Assembly (NCBI RefSeq): GCF_021347895.1 | Contig: NC_067127.1 | Coordinates: 15,844,984-15,908,983, forward strand | Length of the DNA stretch: 64,000 nt | Reading direction: 5' to 3' | From: Acanthochromis polyacanthus | Lineage: Eukaryota; Chordata; Actinopteri; Pomacentridae | Part shown: positions 52,501-64,000 of the stretch, piece after piece | Position numbering within the stretch: position 1 is the stretch's first letter | Layout of the letters: every line of letters starts with the position of its first letter | Position numbers and translations under genes: made by a program | Notes under the pieces: model-generated | Told to the model about the DNA's origin: nothing | Database searches by the model: none | Seen by the model: only the letters and a program-made list of their open reading frames with translations

Positions 52501-55500
52501 TGTTGCAGTGGCAGCCTTAATAAGGTGCGTCTCTACAAAGAAATGAGCTTTGGAAAATTCATCAAAACAATAATGTCAGAGGGCAGACAGACTTTGCGTG
52601 TAACTACACACTCTGCACAAGTCAACAAGACCTTTTCTCTGTAGGGCCCGTTCAAAATTACCTATAGCTACACAGGCCGCTTCTAGTGAGAGGAGTCAGC
52701 AGTAACCTTGCATCTCAAGGACACATCATTTGAAATGCATTGGGTGCCACCGCACTGTGATATATCCTTTTTTCCAGAATTAACCTTACCTAGTCTTTCC
52801 TGTCACCAACCAATCAGGGACTATGAGTAGGGACAGCTCCCATGTCCTGACACACAAACACAGACCACTCCTCGCTCTGCCTTTTGGATCTTTACAAGCT
52901 CCCAGGGCAAGAGGTAAATATGACAAATTGCCTGAAAGATCTCTCAGGTCGGTCGGCCACATGTTTGACAAATACAATCTAATTGTAAAACATTTTTTTT
53001 GAAAAATCTTTTTGGAAACGTGAAGGATGGAAATGTCTGTGTGACCTCTATTAGTGGCAGAGATCTATCTGTATTCCAAGGTTACCTCAGCCGTGAGGCA
53101 GTCCGGTCGGTGAGCAAAAGAGCTCCTGTCTATGTGTGTCCTAATAGTAAATGTGAGTGCACTATGGAGAAGAGAGAAAACTGAAGCCACAGATGGCTAA
53201 AAGCATACATGATTAAAATGCAATTCAGTTAGGAAGGTGAGACAGATGAATGGCCTAAATGGAATCGGCAGCTGCACAGGTAGACTGACTGACTAAAATG
53301 GTGAGCATCAGGGGGTTTTGATTTGTTTCACAGTTGCCACCACTTAAAAATCTGAGAAAAAGTTAAGCAGATGATTTAACCAACGATTGCTGTGCATGGA
53401 TTTCACACCGCACATAAAATATTCACTCACAAACCACAAAATATTAACTATCTCAGGTACAATTTTTAAGAGCAAATTTGTTCAATCTGTCCTGTTCAAT
53501 GACAGAGGCATCCCTGTACACCATGATTACCGTCTCACTCCTAAATTCAGATTTGGGATCAGATTAGCGTCTCTCAGCTTTCTCCCTGAATACACTGAAA
53601 GAATGTGACACTGTCTGGATTAAGGAACCACTTCAAGGAAGAGGGAATTTGTGATCATTAATGGAAGTTCTAATTACTGAGGAGCCATCAGTAAAGGGCT
53701 AGTGCTAGCTCTCGCTGCGTTCATCATTTATGAAGCTGGGCTACAGTTTCAAACCTCCAAAGCGTTTAATTGGCTTATCTCTCCTTCTGCTACACAAAAG
53801 CACAAAAGAAACATAGCTTGAGTCTCATTCAGAGGAACACTGGCTGACAACCCTGCACAAGTCTGTGTCACACATCAAAGTCACACGCTTTACTCATCAA
53901 CAAGACCAGATAGTTCACATTATATATTTTTTTTTTTTGACTGAAAAAAAAACAAATCCATAAAACATAAGATGGAAGACAGCAAAAAATGTTAATTAGT
54001 TTCAGACCATTTTGATTTAATTCTCACCACTGTGGTTCATATGACGTCTTCCTGCCAATTCTCCAACATTCCTGGGCTGCTTCAGTAGAGTACTGATAAC
54101 AGTGTCCAGAATGTCTGTCAGCCTGTCTGATTAAATAAACCCTTCACTGGTGTGGCAAACAGGCATCATTTTAGCCATTGCAGGAACTGCCTGTTCAGTC
54201 TTATTTATGAGTAATACAAGGGAAGTGGATGCCTCCTGCCCAGTGCCGCAGTGTGCTAAAAAGGATGTGGTTTAATCTTCACTTCCATCTTTAATGAGAT
54301 CTGAGGCAGGATGAAGCAGGATCCTGTGGTAGCTGCTAAAACACAATGCAGGCCAACAAAGCTGCACACAGCTACGCAATAGATGCTGTGTGATACACAG
54401 AAACCATTAGGACTGTAACAAATTATTTTTGTGGTTAGCTGTGTCAGTCCCTCAGACAAAGCTGCATGAGACAGCATAAGATAGAGCACTAACTCAAGTA
54501 ACACCAGACTGCAGACAGGGGAAGTGGACGCTCAAGATCACCACCAGTAGTGCAGGATTAACCTCTTCAAGCACCCTGTGCTTAAATGAAATGGATCGGC
54601 CCAAATTCATTGCCCTCTGGTCAGTGTCCCCTGTTGTGTTAGCATGTCTGTTAGGTTGGCCAGCATGTGTGTATACTCTTCTCTGGTAAGTGAAACAGGA
54701 CCTTGAAACACACCGTTGATTGATGGGTCTTGAAATCCTCACATTTTTCCCCTTCATCTAACAGGGAGAGCAAACTTTCACTCTATAACCTCAGTGGATG
54801 CGGTGTATGTTGTAGTTACAAAGCCTGCCCCCTTTCCCTGCAGACATTGAGGTTTAAAAACATACTCTTCGGTGGCCTACTCACGGCGCACTGATACTCT
54901 GTTAAGACCTCTCTTGGCTGTTCCTCCCCCCTTCTAGCTCAAAGAGAGGGAGCATTCATTCCTCAATTTGGCCTAATCAAGTTTGAATTGAATTAGCAGT
55001 TGTATGTCAATCTTTTCTAGCACTCTGGTTGCAGATATGTAATCTCCAGTGGTGTCTCCTGGGCATATTTAACTCATACATAAATACAAGGATTGTCTCC
55101 TGCATACATGATATGTCACTGCTGGCCAGACAGCAGGTATTGGTTACAGCCACCCAGTCTAGACTGGCGGCATTCTAGCTTTGAGAAAAATGATATGTAT
55201 TTATGTATTTTGCTTTTAAGGGTAACATTTTATAGCAGGAAAAATAAGGAAGTACAGATCTGATTCCAATAAGTTTTTTTAAACTAACATATGTGTATTC
55301 CTCCTGCCAACATATACACACAAAAGGAGCTAATAAACTAAGACTCACTGCAAAACCTTCACATACAGCTAGTTGGTCTGTGAGGGCCAATACTCCGTAT
55401 GGGAGGCTGATTAAGCAGGCGGCTAAGTTAAAGCTAGCAGCCCAGAGGACATAAAAAAAAGAGGAAGGGGTCCCACTGTGGGAGCCCATTGGCCCACAGT

Positions 55501-58354
55501 GTCTCCTGTTCGACTAATGTAATCTATGATCTCTCCCATCCCAATTAAAAGACGAAATGGCCTCAGAACAGCTGTAAAGGGAGGCCTCACAGGAGTGCAC
55601 TAACCGCTGTTAATGTCAGAAGTCTCATTTAAAGAGCAGCATCTGTTTAGGCTCCATGCAGGCCTCATGCCTCTGAGCCTGCTAACAGCACATACAACCC
55701 TGCCCATCTGGAGCGTTATAGCAACACTCTGTCCTCCGACTCGCACAGCCAATGCTTGTATTGTTTTGCACAAGTCGTTAGACCCTTTTAACTTTAAATG
55801 TTTATTAAACTTTGTTTAAGGTCAACGGGACTATTTATCAGGTTACACTTTATTGAACTCAATGCTAAAGGTTCCTCACTGAAATGTACGATACACCACT
55901 TTTAGTGTCAGACTGGAATTAGCGATATTTAACTGTAAAACCCCAGGAGGTGCTCAGGCTCAGTAAACATCAATAACTGGGGAGAAAAACAAAATGAACA
56001 GTCCCTGTTCTCAAGCATTAAATTAAAGTGCTGTTAGCAGCAATTATAAACATGTCGCATTTGAAACATTTTATTGTCTAAATCACAGTGAAGCCTGACT
56101 GAATAAGATGATTGCAGTGTTTTTAAAGCTTTAGTGGGTAATGACAGACAGTATGTTGCATATCATTATTGATTTCCACATGTAAATAAAGCATGCTGAG
56201 GTTATGAAAATGCTGAATTCACCTATAGAGTAGACATTTTAATACAAACTGATGATATGTGCAGGAACGACCAAACAGAAAGCTCAAATTAATTGTGTTC
56301 GTGAGCTTGTGTGATTCCCAAAGCCATTAAAATGCACTCAGCTATGATTTGATTTTGCTTGATTCTACTTCTCAGAAGCTTCCCTCAGATCGCTCTACAG
56401 TCAGTCCAACAGAAACACTCCACTGTTCGTTCTGATTCAAGGAACAGGAAACAGCAGTGCATGCAGCCAGGAAATGGGCTGCCAAGAGAGAACAGGAGGT
56501 CCAGTAAAAAGAAAAAAAAAAAGAAAAAAAAAAGAAGAAATGACAGTTATTTGTTTAGGATGACAGCGGAAGGATGTTCACTTCAACAAATCTGATCAGA
56601 TAATTCCATAGTCCAGCAGTTTTCAATGGCAAGTGTCCTATGGATGTTTATCACTCCTGTCAAAATGAGTCATGACTACTGATTATGTCATGTCTCAATT
56701 AGGCTGCTTCCTAAGTGTCAAGCATTTTTGTGTCAGATGCTAGAATCTTAGAAAGTTACAATTTCTGACTTTATGTATACATGTTATTCATATATGATGG
56801 TGAAAAAAAATCTTGATTGAGTTGATTTACTCTGACAGATGCAGAGAAAATTAACTTTTTAAGAACTTACTTTGCAGCCTTTAGTTTGGGAACAAATACT
56901 GCCTGCATATTGTTCTTTCAAGACACTCCCAATTCCTTCTCTACCTCCCAAAAAACTCCTTCTCACAAACATTTCCAACCACTCTTTGATGGAGTGTGGT
57001 GCTACGAGTTAGCATCTGGCGCGCCAACACACAATTTCAACTCAGCTGAGAACACAATATGCTTTCCAGGAAAAAAAGAAAACGAGCAATATTGTTGTTG
57101 TCACCTTTTGGAGGGTAATATATTACATATTCTGAGACGAACTGTCCCTAAATTATTTTCCATACTGGTGTCATTCTTTGTGCCAAACCAAGGCAAATAT
57201 AAAGCAATTGTGAACCAAAATCCAAATCTGTGTACTCTAACAGGTAAGATTGGGGATTTATAATGGAAAAACAGGCTGTCAATGGTCTGAAATTGCCACA
57301 ATATGGACTAACAGCCACTAAAAGCTACTGAATTGTCTGCATTGTCCCAGTGTACCACTGCCTGCAACTGGTTAGCTTTTTCATTAAACTAGTTGCCTTT
57401 TTTAAATGTGGGTTTGAGTTGCATAAATTCCACTTAACTGCTTTTATATCATTTCCATATTGAGAAAACAGAACAGCTGGGACGCTGAAATGAATCATTT
57501 TCAGATGCTTTAAAAGAATCAGATCCTCCATCAGCTCCCGGAATAAACAAGGATCTACAAAGCATGCTATTTTTTTCAATTTCATTAGCAAAGTAGCAAC
57601 AGCAGTAATTCAAGTGTGCTGTACAAAATCTTTTTGTCCATAGATGCCTGTACTTCAAATAAGTGAGGAAAGACAATCAAACGTGTGGGCCTGATTTATC
57701 ACGGCTGCACACGTGCACTGACTCATCAGAAAACAACAGCAGAAAGCAGCTGGTCAGTATGCACTCTAAGCAGCTTTCCTGTAGCCCAGATTAGGAAAGA
57801 CGTATTGGTAATCAAATTTATCATGCACCCAAAAACTGCAATATCCATTTTTCCCTAGGTACGGCCAACATGCGAAAACATGCAGTTAAAAACAGTTTTG
57901 ATGCAATAAAATATTATATACCAAGATAGGCCTTATTGAGGTGGAAAAAGTAAAGAGATGAGTGCAGCACTGCAGTGTTCTGAATAGCATCTCTACAATC
58001 ACATATATAGTAACAACATGGCAAACATGCAGAAGCTAAAATGTATTCCTGTTAATGGGTCACAATTTTTGACAGTAGCTTACTTTAAATAACACTGAAA
58101 GCTAAATCGTTAACATCTCATGGTTATTATCACGGTGAAATGTAACATATATTGCATTACTGCAATTTTGGAGGAAAGAAAATTACTCAAGCGCAGCTGA
58201 AACCAAGGCAATAATCATTGTATGTAGAGACAAATTAATCATTCATGTCAGCATATATCTGTGAAACAGTTTCATAGATTAGGAAATTTGTGCTCATTGA
58301 CAGAGTAAATAAATGAAAAACGGAAGCAAAGATCAAGAATATACTGTGAAGAGC
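49565..58354. other. 8.8 kb of non-coding DNA
   Basis: There is no recognised gene or transposon family. An A-rich run with interspersed G lies at 56506-56540. A donor-like CTAG|GTAAGG on the minus strand at about 52785 follows an open stretch, but I see no family in its translation. The 55490-55700 stretch lacks simple repeats and could be conserved, without direct evidence. Confidence 0.4.
56506..56540. repeat. A-rich simple repeat
   Basis: Runs of A are broken by single G: A5-G-A11-G-A10-GAAG. It is low-complexity sequence. The plus-strand open frame crossing it, with a poly-lysine stretch, is spurious. Confidence 0.9.
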
Positions 58355-58726
58355 AAATTCTATACTCACACACAAAAGAAATGCAAGTTTCTTTTACCCG
58401 ATGAAAAATTTAATTTGGTTTTCCAAAACAGAAATGCATTTGGTGCTTTGTGGTGCATGGTGTGTGCTTAACATTTTCTGTTGCGTTTTGTAAGGTTGGT
58501 GTGAAAACCGAAAAACGAATCGTTGCAATACACCAATGCATTGATGATGTGGACATGATTCACACTTTGCACGTGCAATTGAATATGCACGATTTATCGA
58601 CACCTTCAGTGGGTATAAATTTCATTCAAGATCATAGGCATTTCACTTGCTGTTTAACTATGCCACGCTTAAACCAAATTGAGAGGAACCAAGCCATCGG
58701 ACGTCTGCAAGCTGGAGAGTCTGTCC
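58355..58726 (+). repeat. Left arm of the Tc1 fold-back
   Basis: The reverse complement of the right arm. It contains the start ATG at 58660 and the codons for MPRLNQIERNQAIGRLQAGE. The transposase frame is lost at 58726, where the sequence turns into the antisense of codons further downstream. Confidence 0.9.
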
Positions 58727-58891
58727 ACTTCGGGGAAGGTCATCGGTGCTCTGTGTGGTGTTGTATCGACGCTGGAGACGGTAAATGGTGGTGATGTTGA
58801 CATTAAAGTGACGGGCAATGTCTCGGACAGACTCTCCAGCTTGCAGACGTCCGATGGCTTGGTTCCTCTCAATTTGGTTTAAGCGTGGCAT
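58721..58891 (-). pseudogene. N-terminal DNA-binding segment of a Tc1-like transposase
   Basis: An uninterrupted 57-codon frame starts at ATG 58891 on the minus strand. It runs MPRLNQIERNQAIGRLQAGE, then 'SVRDIARHFNVNITTIYRLQ', then 'RRYNTTQSTDDLPRSGQ'. This is a complete first helix-turn-helix (paired-like) domain ending at the LPRSGRPR-type linker of Tc1 transposases. Past the GGACAG at 58721-58726 the frame enters the left arm in antisense and no longer codes for transposase. It has no stops or shifts, so the source copy was intact when this derivative formed. Confidence 0.88.
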
Positions 58892-59197
58892 AGTTATACA
58901 GCAAGTGAAATGCCTATGATCTTGAATGAAATTTATACCCACTGAAGGTGTCGATAAATTGTGCATATTCAATTGCACGTGCAAAGTGTGAATCATGTCC
59001 ACATCATCAATGCATTGGTGTATTGCAACGATTCGTTTTTTCGTTTTCACACCAACCTTACAAAACGCAACAGAAAATGTTAAGAACACACCATGCACCA
59101 CAAAGTACCAAATGCATTTTTGTTTTGGGAAACCAAATTTAATTTTTCATCGGGTAAAAGAAACTTGCATTTCTTTTGCATGTGAGTATAGAATTTT
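58825..59197 (-). repeat. Right arm of the Tc1 fold-back
   Basis: The inverted copy of 58355-58726. It carries the leader plus the transposase start (58891 downward) that stays in frame through the loop. Confidence 0.9.
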
Positions 59198-60070
59198 CAT
59201 GGTTTGTTGTCTTCCAAAGTGACTCCAACACATTTGGCAAAGAACCAAAGGTCTCTACACCAAAGCAAGCTCACATCTCTGCACAGCATTGTCCGGTTTC
59301 TAACAATCTCTATCTTGGCCTCATGCAGGGCATAGGTTAACATTATGCATTAGTTTCTCAACAAAGCAAGAGAAAAAAGCCTCAACCCAACCATGTGATG
59401 CAGTGTTATTTACGTAAGGCATTCTATCATAAGGAGGTGTCACAAATACTTTGTAGAGTAATTTTACACTAAATCCTTCATTTCTAGTTAAAGTCTAGTG
59501 CTGCATCAAACAGTTTACACGTGAAAACCACTGTTACATACATGGTAATGGTGTTAAAACAGAAGTCAGACTTGTGGGTTTCTTTTCTAACAGTTCGACA
59601 TCAAAATCAAAATAACGCATGTTCCTTTGTGCCATATGTTATGCTGTTTTGAGTTTAGCTTATGAATTTAAATAACTCACACTATGCCCTTCACTTTTGA
59701 AAAATAATTATGCCTTGCCTAATTAATGACTGTACAAGCCATCAGCTTCCATGTGTACCCTATTCTGTGTCATCTCGCAACTTCTACCAGAGTATTTTTG
59801 GCAGGACAAGCTCAATTATTTCCTTTGAGATTAATTGCCTCCTAAAATCAATGACAGAATTTTGACAAAGTGGGGCGACATCGGAGGTATTTTCACTCTC
59901 CTTCCTGTTCCCCTTGTCTGGCGACACCGGGTTCAGCTTTTGAAATACACACTCACTCAAGAGTTTTTTAGAAGAGGAGGACAGTTTGTGCCTAAAAGCA
60001 TCACAAGTACAGATGAGCACAAGAAGTGCCTGTCTGTAGTCATCTCAGGGAAGAAAACTTCTGTTTTGCT
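59198..60070. other. Non-coding DNA, no gene recognised
   Basis: There is no supported gene or known repeat. The open frame at 59835-60122 overlaps the tail of the following SINE and is not a gene. Confidence 0.45.
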
Positions 60071-60251
60071 GGCCTTTTTTATTTTTTTTTGCCTTTATTC
60101 AGACTCTGTGCAGTGTACATAAACTGGAAATGTGGGGAAAGGAAATTATTTGCAGCAAAAGTCGGCCAGGATTTTAATCAGTGACTCACCTGCTAAAGGG
60201 ATTTTATTCTGTGTGGTATGCACCCGAACCACTCAGCCATTAGGCTGCCCC
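60071..60251 (-). mobile_element. tRNA-derived SINE of a second type
   Basis: On the minus strand it starts GGGGCAGCCTAATGGCTGAG with an A box TGGCTGAGTGG (60229-60239) and GTTCGGGTGCATACC. A degenerate B box 'ATTAAAATCC' (60169-60178) follows. Then comes 'TGGCCGACTTTTGCTGCAAA' leading into 'TTTCCTTTCCCC' and 'CATTTCC', close to the teleost pattern CAGCCG.GGACCTTTGCTGCATGTCATTCCCC...TTTCC. It ends 'CTGAATAAAGGCAAAAA', matching the CTAATAAAGGCAAAAA tail of that SINE group. All modules are in order, so it is nearly full length. It is a different family from the SINEs at 9992 and 30314. The matches are from memory of the consensus. Confidence 0.82.
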
Positions 60252-63200
60252 AATGACGGAAACTGAATTATATTATTGTCCCTCTATGGGATACCGTTCT
60301 GTAAATTTTCAGAGCTGGGCCTTCCCGGATCCTCAGTGCAAAGCAGAAAGAAAATTGAGTGCAGTGTGGTTGTTTATTTTATGTCATGTCTTTATTACAT
60401 AAAGGCTGAAGAGTTGTAACTCTGGCAATAAAAAAAATAAAAAAAAACTCTAGACAATCTTGAATAAGCACTCCACAGCACATTTTTGTATGCATAAAAA
60501 ACACATTTGTTATTTGTATGGCAAACTCCAGTGATGTAAAATCTATCAACTTTGTTATAGCAGCAACAGTGTGGTTTTTAGCAGTATTTCCATATGCAGA
60601 TGGTTCCATTTAGATGGAAGTGATACCATGGGGCCAACATTTCCTATGCAGTGATAAACATATCAGCTTTTGGATAAACAGTTGATTGCATTCTGTCTCC
60701 TGTTCCTCTCAGATGAAAGTAGTCTGGTGGATATTGGATGGGATGTGGCACAACACGTGATTTAATATGACGGCAAGCATTGCAATCTGATACAAAGCAA
60801 CGCACGTGCAGAAATAAGGTTTGTGCAATAGATGTAGAAGAATTACAAAACCTAAATATTATATATAGTAAAATATGTATAACGTTTAACATCTGTTTGT
60901 ATACTCTATCACTTTAGATTCACCTAATGATTTAACTAAATGAAATGTAAAAATGAGAGTCCTAATCAATCTAAATTGGGCTTTATGTTGACTAATTTCC
61001 GATCTAGTGATAATGCACTTGGCACATCTCAAGCGCATTTAAAAGGTGCCAATTACTTTTCAAAATTACCACTTAATGACTAAATAACTTCTACCACATT
61101 CTTATGATTATTTGTGTGGCAAACAGCAGTGCAGTCACCCACCTGCATGCTCCATGTCCTTGTTTCCCAGGTGATTACATCACATAAATAATGCTTCAGG
61201 CCAGATTGTGAATAGCACAACAGGACATTTGTTCCGCCTCTAAAATGAGCAGGCTATTTACAGCTAAGCTCACTGTAAAAGCGTCATCTCTACTGTTTTG
61301 AGTCTTTAGCAGATTAGAAAATGTGTATAGAGACACACGTAGCTCATGAAAATTACAGGTGATGTTAAAATAAGAACTTTAGCAAACAGTAGGAATTTCT
61401 CCTGCTGCAGTCCAGTGTGCAACACTAGATTTCACACAGATTTTACTGAAAAAAACAAACAGCTCAGAAGAAAAAAGAACAAATTTGTACAAACCAGACA
61501 CACAATAGAAACGGTTAATAAATTAATGTCTTCTTTGGTTGATCAAAAAGAATTTGTCTCGTGAACCCTCTCAGCTGGACTTTTAGGAGTGTCACTTTGC
61601 AAACTCCCAAGGGGAAGAAAAGAAATTTCAAAAATACTTTGAGAGGAAGGGAACGTGAATGTGCAGGTTCCGAGCGGCTTAATCCAGCACTAAACAGGCA
61701 GGTGTAGAAGGACAGCATGCCTGGCTGCAGCTCTAATCGTCCTGAAAGTACATCTATGTGTTGCTGTTAAATCCAATTTCTATTTAGCATTAATGCCCTC
61801 TGAGAGCTCCTGCCTTTCTGCTGTAAAGAACACCAGAGACACAGACAAATAGATATAAAGCTATAACGCTGGTTTGTTTCATCAGAACATTACATTAGAA
61901 CTGTTCAGTTGAAATTTCATGGTTATCACTAATATTGTGCAACCTGCTACACTGTGAATAGTAGTGACTGTTTCTCAAAAAACGCTTAAAAAATGCATGC
62001 ATAGAGAAAAAAAATTCTTTCCCCAAGAGTTACGCATGCTCTCTTTCTTTCTGCAACAATGAAGACATGACAACTTTCTATTGCTGTTTTAAAAACTATT
62101 TAACAGCAGTGTAATACTGTAACTTGAAGAAACAGGCTGGGAGGACAGAAATATGAAGGTTTTATTTCTTTCTTAATAACAGTGCGGCTGCTGTAGATGT
62201 AGGAAATTGTGTAGACACATGCATGGCCTGTCTCATCACCATGTTTCATGGGTCTTTGCTCAAGAGGATTAAAAACTCCTTACGATGCTGGTATTAGAGT
62301 TTTACAGTCCACTAGCCAAAGAGGTAATGCTCTTGGAAATGGTGACTGTTTCCTTAAAAAAAGAGCAACAGGGGCTTCACAGGGGGCTAAGGAGAGGATA
62401 GGACTGACCCCCAGCTAATGATGCTATGCAAGCGCAAGAGAAGACCTGATGGCTGACTGAGCCAGAGCTGGAGTGGGAAAAGGGGGATTAGACCTTTGCA
62501 CCGGGGAAATTCAACTTTGTGGGCTGAGGCAAAAGGAGTTAGAACAGTCACCCATGCTGCTCCAACCCTGCTTTGTCCTTAGAGACAATAGGCTTAGCTA
62601 CTCTGATCCAAAGCTCTCTGGTTATGATCACAACCCATTACTGATGCATTACTATTGCACTTAAGATCGCAATTTACTGATTGCCATCGGTTTCAGATGT
62701 TGGGACAGCATCTTGAGTCGTCCATTTTACAGAGATTTGGTGTGATGTGATTGGTGTGGGGGTCTCGACTGAAAAGCACATGCTGCTTCTGATCCACACC
62801 GATGAAAAATGCATACAGTGAAATGAAGTGAGGAGGGAAATAAATCAAGGTGGCTGAGGCCACTTTGTGTGAGGAATGAAGAGAGATTGCGCAGCATTCC
62901 AACTGCTTCGGCTGCTGCTTTAAATGAAACACTCAGCTTAAACGCTCTGTCATGGAACTTAATGCAAATCTCAGTGCTGCCCTATGACCTGCTGACAATT
63001 GTGGGGCAGTTACGTGGAGAGCGCTCCCAGAGATTCTCCCCCGGACTCCAATTAGAGGGGCTTCACATTACTATACACAACGGGCTAAATACAGGCCAAG
63101 CATCTTAAGCTGCTCTGCATGGGCTGCATAGCCTGCTGGTGCCGTGGCAAATACAGTGAGAACAGTGATTAAGTGTTTCAAAAATGGGCCTCCTGAAAAT

Positions 63201-64000
63201 GGTGTTATTTGAAACACTTTGCTATTAACACAGCCAGGGTAAACACAGACAAAAGTAACAGTAATTGTCAAAGAAGACACGGAGAACACTGTTTATTGGA
63301 TGTGTGATTGTTTGAGTATGTAGACTGGAGGACATTACACTTCAAAGTTTAAAGCTAAGGTGTTAATAAGTAAACAGGTATTTTTTTTTTCTCAGAGAAA
63401 GTGCTATCTTAACTGACCACTGTTCCATAAGAGGCGTAAAATTTGTCAGGTGCTCTCCATTCTAATAAAGAGGATGCGGCAGTTACAATAAAATGCAGCC
63501 TATTCTACACATAATCCTGAGGCAGAGTGTGAGGCATACTGTATGCGCAAGCACTAAAGCTGTACCACTACAAAGATAAAGGACTGCATTTACTCCTTCT
63601 AGTAAATACAAGCCAGGTTGCCTACAAATTAAGGTTGCTGGTTTCTGAAGATTAATAAGTGAACTGACAGTAGAGAAAAGCCTCAGAGTTACCGCAAGTC
63701 CCACAAAGCTTTCAGAATTTTATTGTTAGTCCAAAGGATCAATTCTTCAACTTTGGCACCAATTTCACAGTGAATCCTTTATTTTTCCTTTCAGTCTGAC
63801 AACAACTGCATACAACAGGCGATGACTAAAATTATTATCTTTGCCAGAACAAATTAAAACCTAAATCAACAAGAAATTACCATAAGAGGCCAGTGAGGTC
63901 GGCAGTAATGAAGTACAAGGAGTGGAGTTTCTTATTTAATTTCTCCACATACCTCCTTGTGAAGTAGACAGTTGTGCTCTAGTCACTTAAACAAACAGAA
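60252..64000. other. 3.7 kb of non-coding DNA, no gene recognised
   Basis: There are no exons, RNA genes or transposons I can support. The 62870-63180 part is balanced in composition, lacks simple repeats and contains CCAATTAGAGG and TTTAAATGAAAC words. It could be a conserved non-coding element but needs comparative data. Confidence 0.4.

Larger units (their letters stand above)
58355..59197. mobile_element. Tc1-like fold-back (inverted duplication) element
   Basis: Two inverted arms of about 370 bp (58355-58726 and 58825-59197) flank a 98-bp loop. By eye they differ at only a handful of positions. Each arm holds the same 5' leader of a Tc1-like transposon and the first 22 or so transposase codons (MPRLNQIERNQAIGRLQAGES...). 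The loop continues the transposase only from the right-hand arm. The DDE domain and the 3' half are absent, so the element cannot encode its own transposase. A clean TA target duplication was not found at the outer ends, so the terminal repeats may be lost or diverged. A transcript through it would form a long hairpin. Confidence 0.9.

Noticed and set aside
58658..59101. 147-codon minus-strand frame as one gene
   Set aside because: Only the 57 codons from 58891 down to 58721 are transposase; the upstream part is leader and the last part is the left arm read backwards.
1..64000. tRNA, rRNA or microRNA genes and CRISPR arrays
   Set aside because: No intact tRNA pattern outside the SINEs, no familiar microRNA seed hairpin, no regular repeat-spacer array; the sequence is vertebrate-like, not prokaryotic.

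Overview
The window looks like nuclear DNA of a ray-finned (probably percomorph) fish. It is AT-rich, has no operon-like gene packing, and contains only short open frames that end at random. It also carries repeat families typical of teleosts: tRNA-derived SINEs with the 'GCGCTTTGAGT...AGCGCTATATAA' style of tail, several decayed Tc1-like transposons and a short non-autonomous hAT element. I found no protein-coding exon I would call with confidence. The simplest reading is one large intron, or an intergenic stretch beside a widely spaced gene. The repeat-family names come from memory of consensus sequences, not from a search.

Layout. Positions 1-330 hold the 3' end of a Tc1-like transposase (plus strand), cut by the window edge. 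A T30-G8 tract lies at 6938-6975. It is followed by a nearly full-length but dead Tc1 transposase on the minus strand (about 7400-8440). A tRNA-derived SINE (minus) fills 9992-10222. A hAT element with an exact 8-bp target duplication occupies 14551-15367 and still contains a broken BED-type zinc-finger start. From 15.4 to 30.3 kb the sequence is single-copy-like non-coding DNA, with a long pyrimidine tract at 27397-27560 beside a protein-like open frame. A second SINE (plus) is at 30314-30502. Between 30.5 and 44.6 kb there are simple repeats (CA-rich, G18, GA, AAAT), a cluster of three TTAATTGAC motifs, and a possible 30-nt microexon on the minus strand (39139-39168).

The right-hand part holds a Tc1 C-terminal remnant (minus, 44640-45040) and a Tc1 N-terminal remnant (plus, 49165-49378). 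It also holds an 843-bp fold-back element (58355-59197) made from two inverted copies of the 5' end of a third Tc1 lineage, and a third tRNA-derived SINE (minus, 60071-60251). The last 3.7 kb hold nothing I can name, apart from one stretch that could be a conserved non-coding element.

Nothing here works together as a pathway. The recognisable content is a record of transposon insertion and decay set in otherwise unannotatable, possibly regulatory, DNA. The most notable items are the Tc1 fold-back with its microhomology junction, the hAT element with intact duplication, and the speculative phase-compatible microexons on the minus strand.
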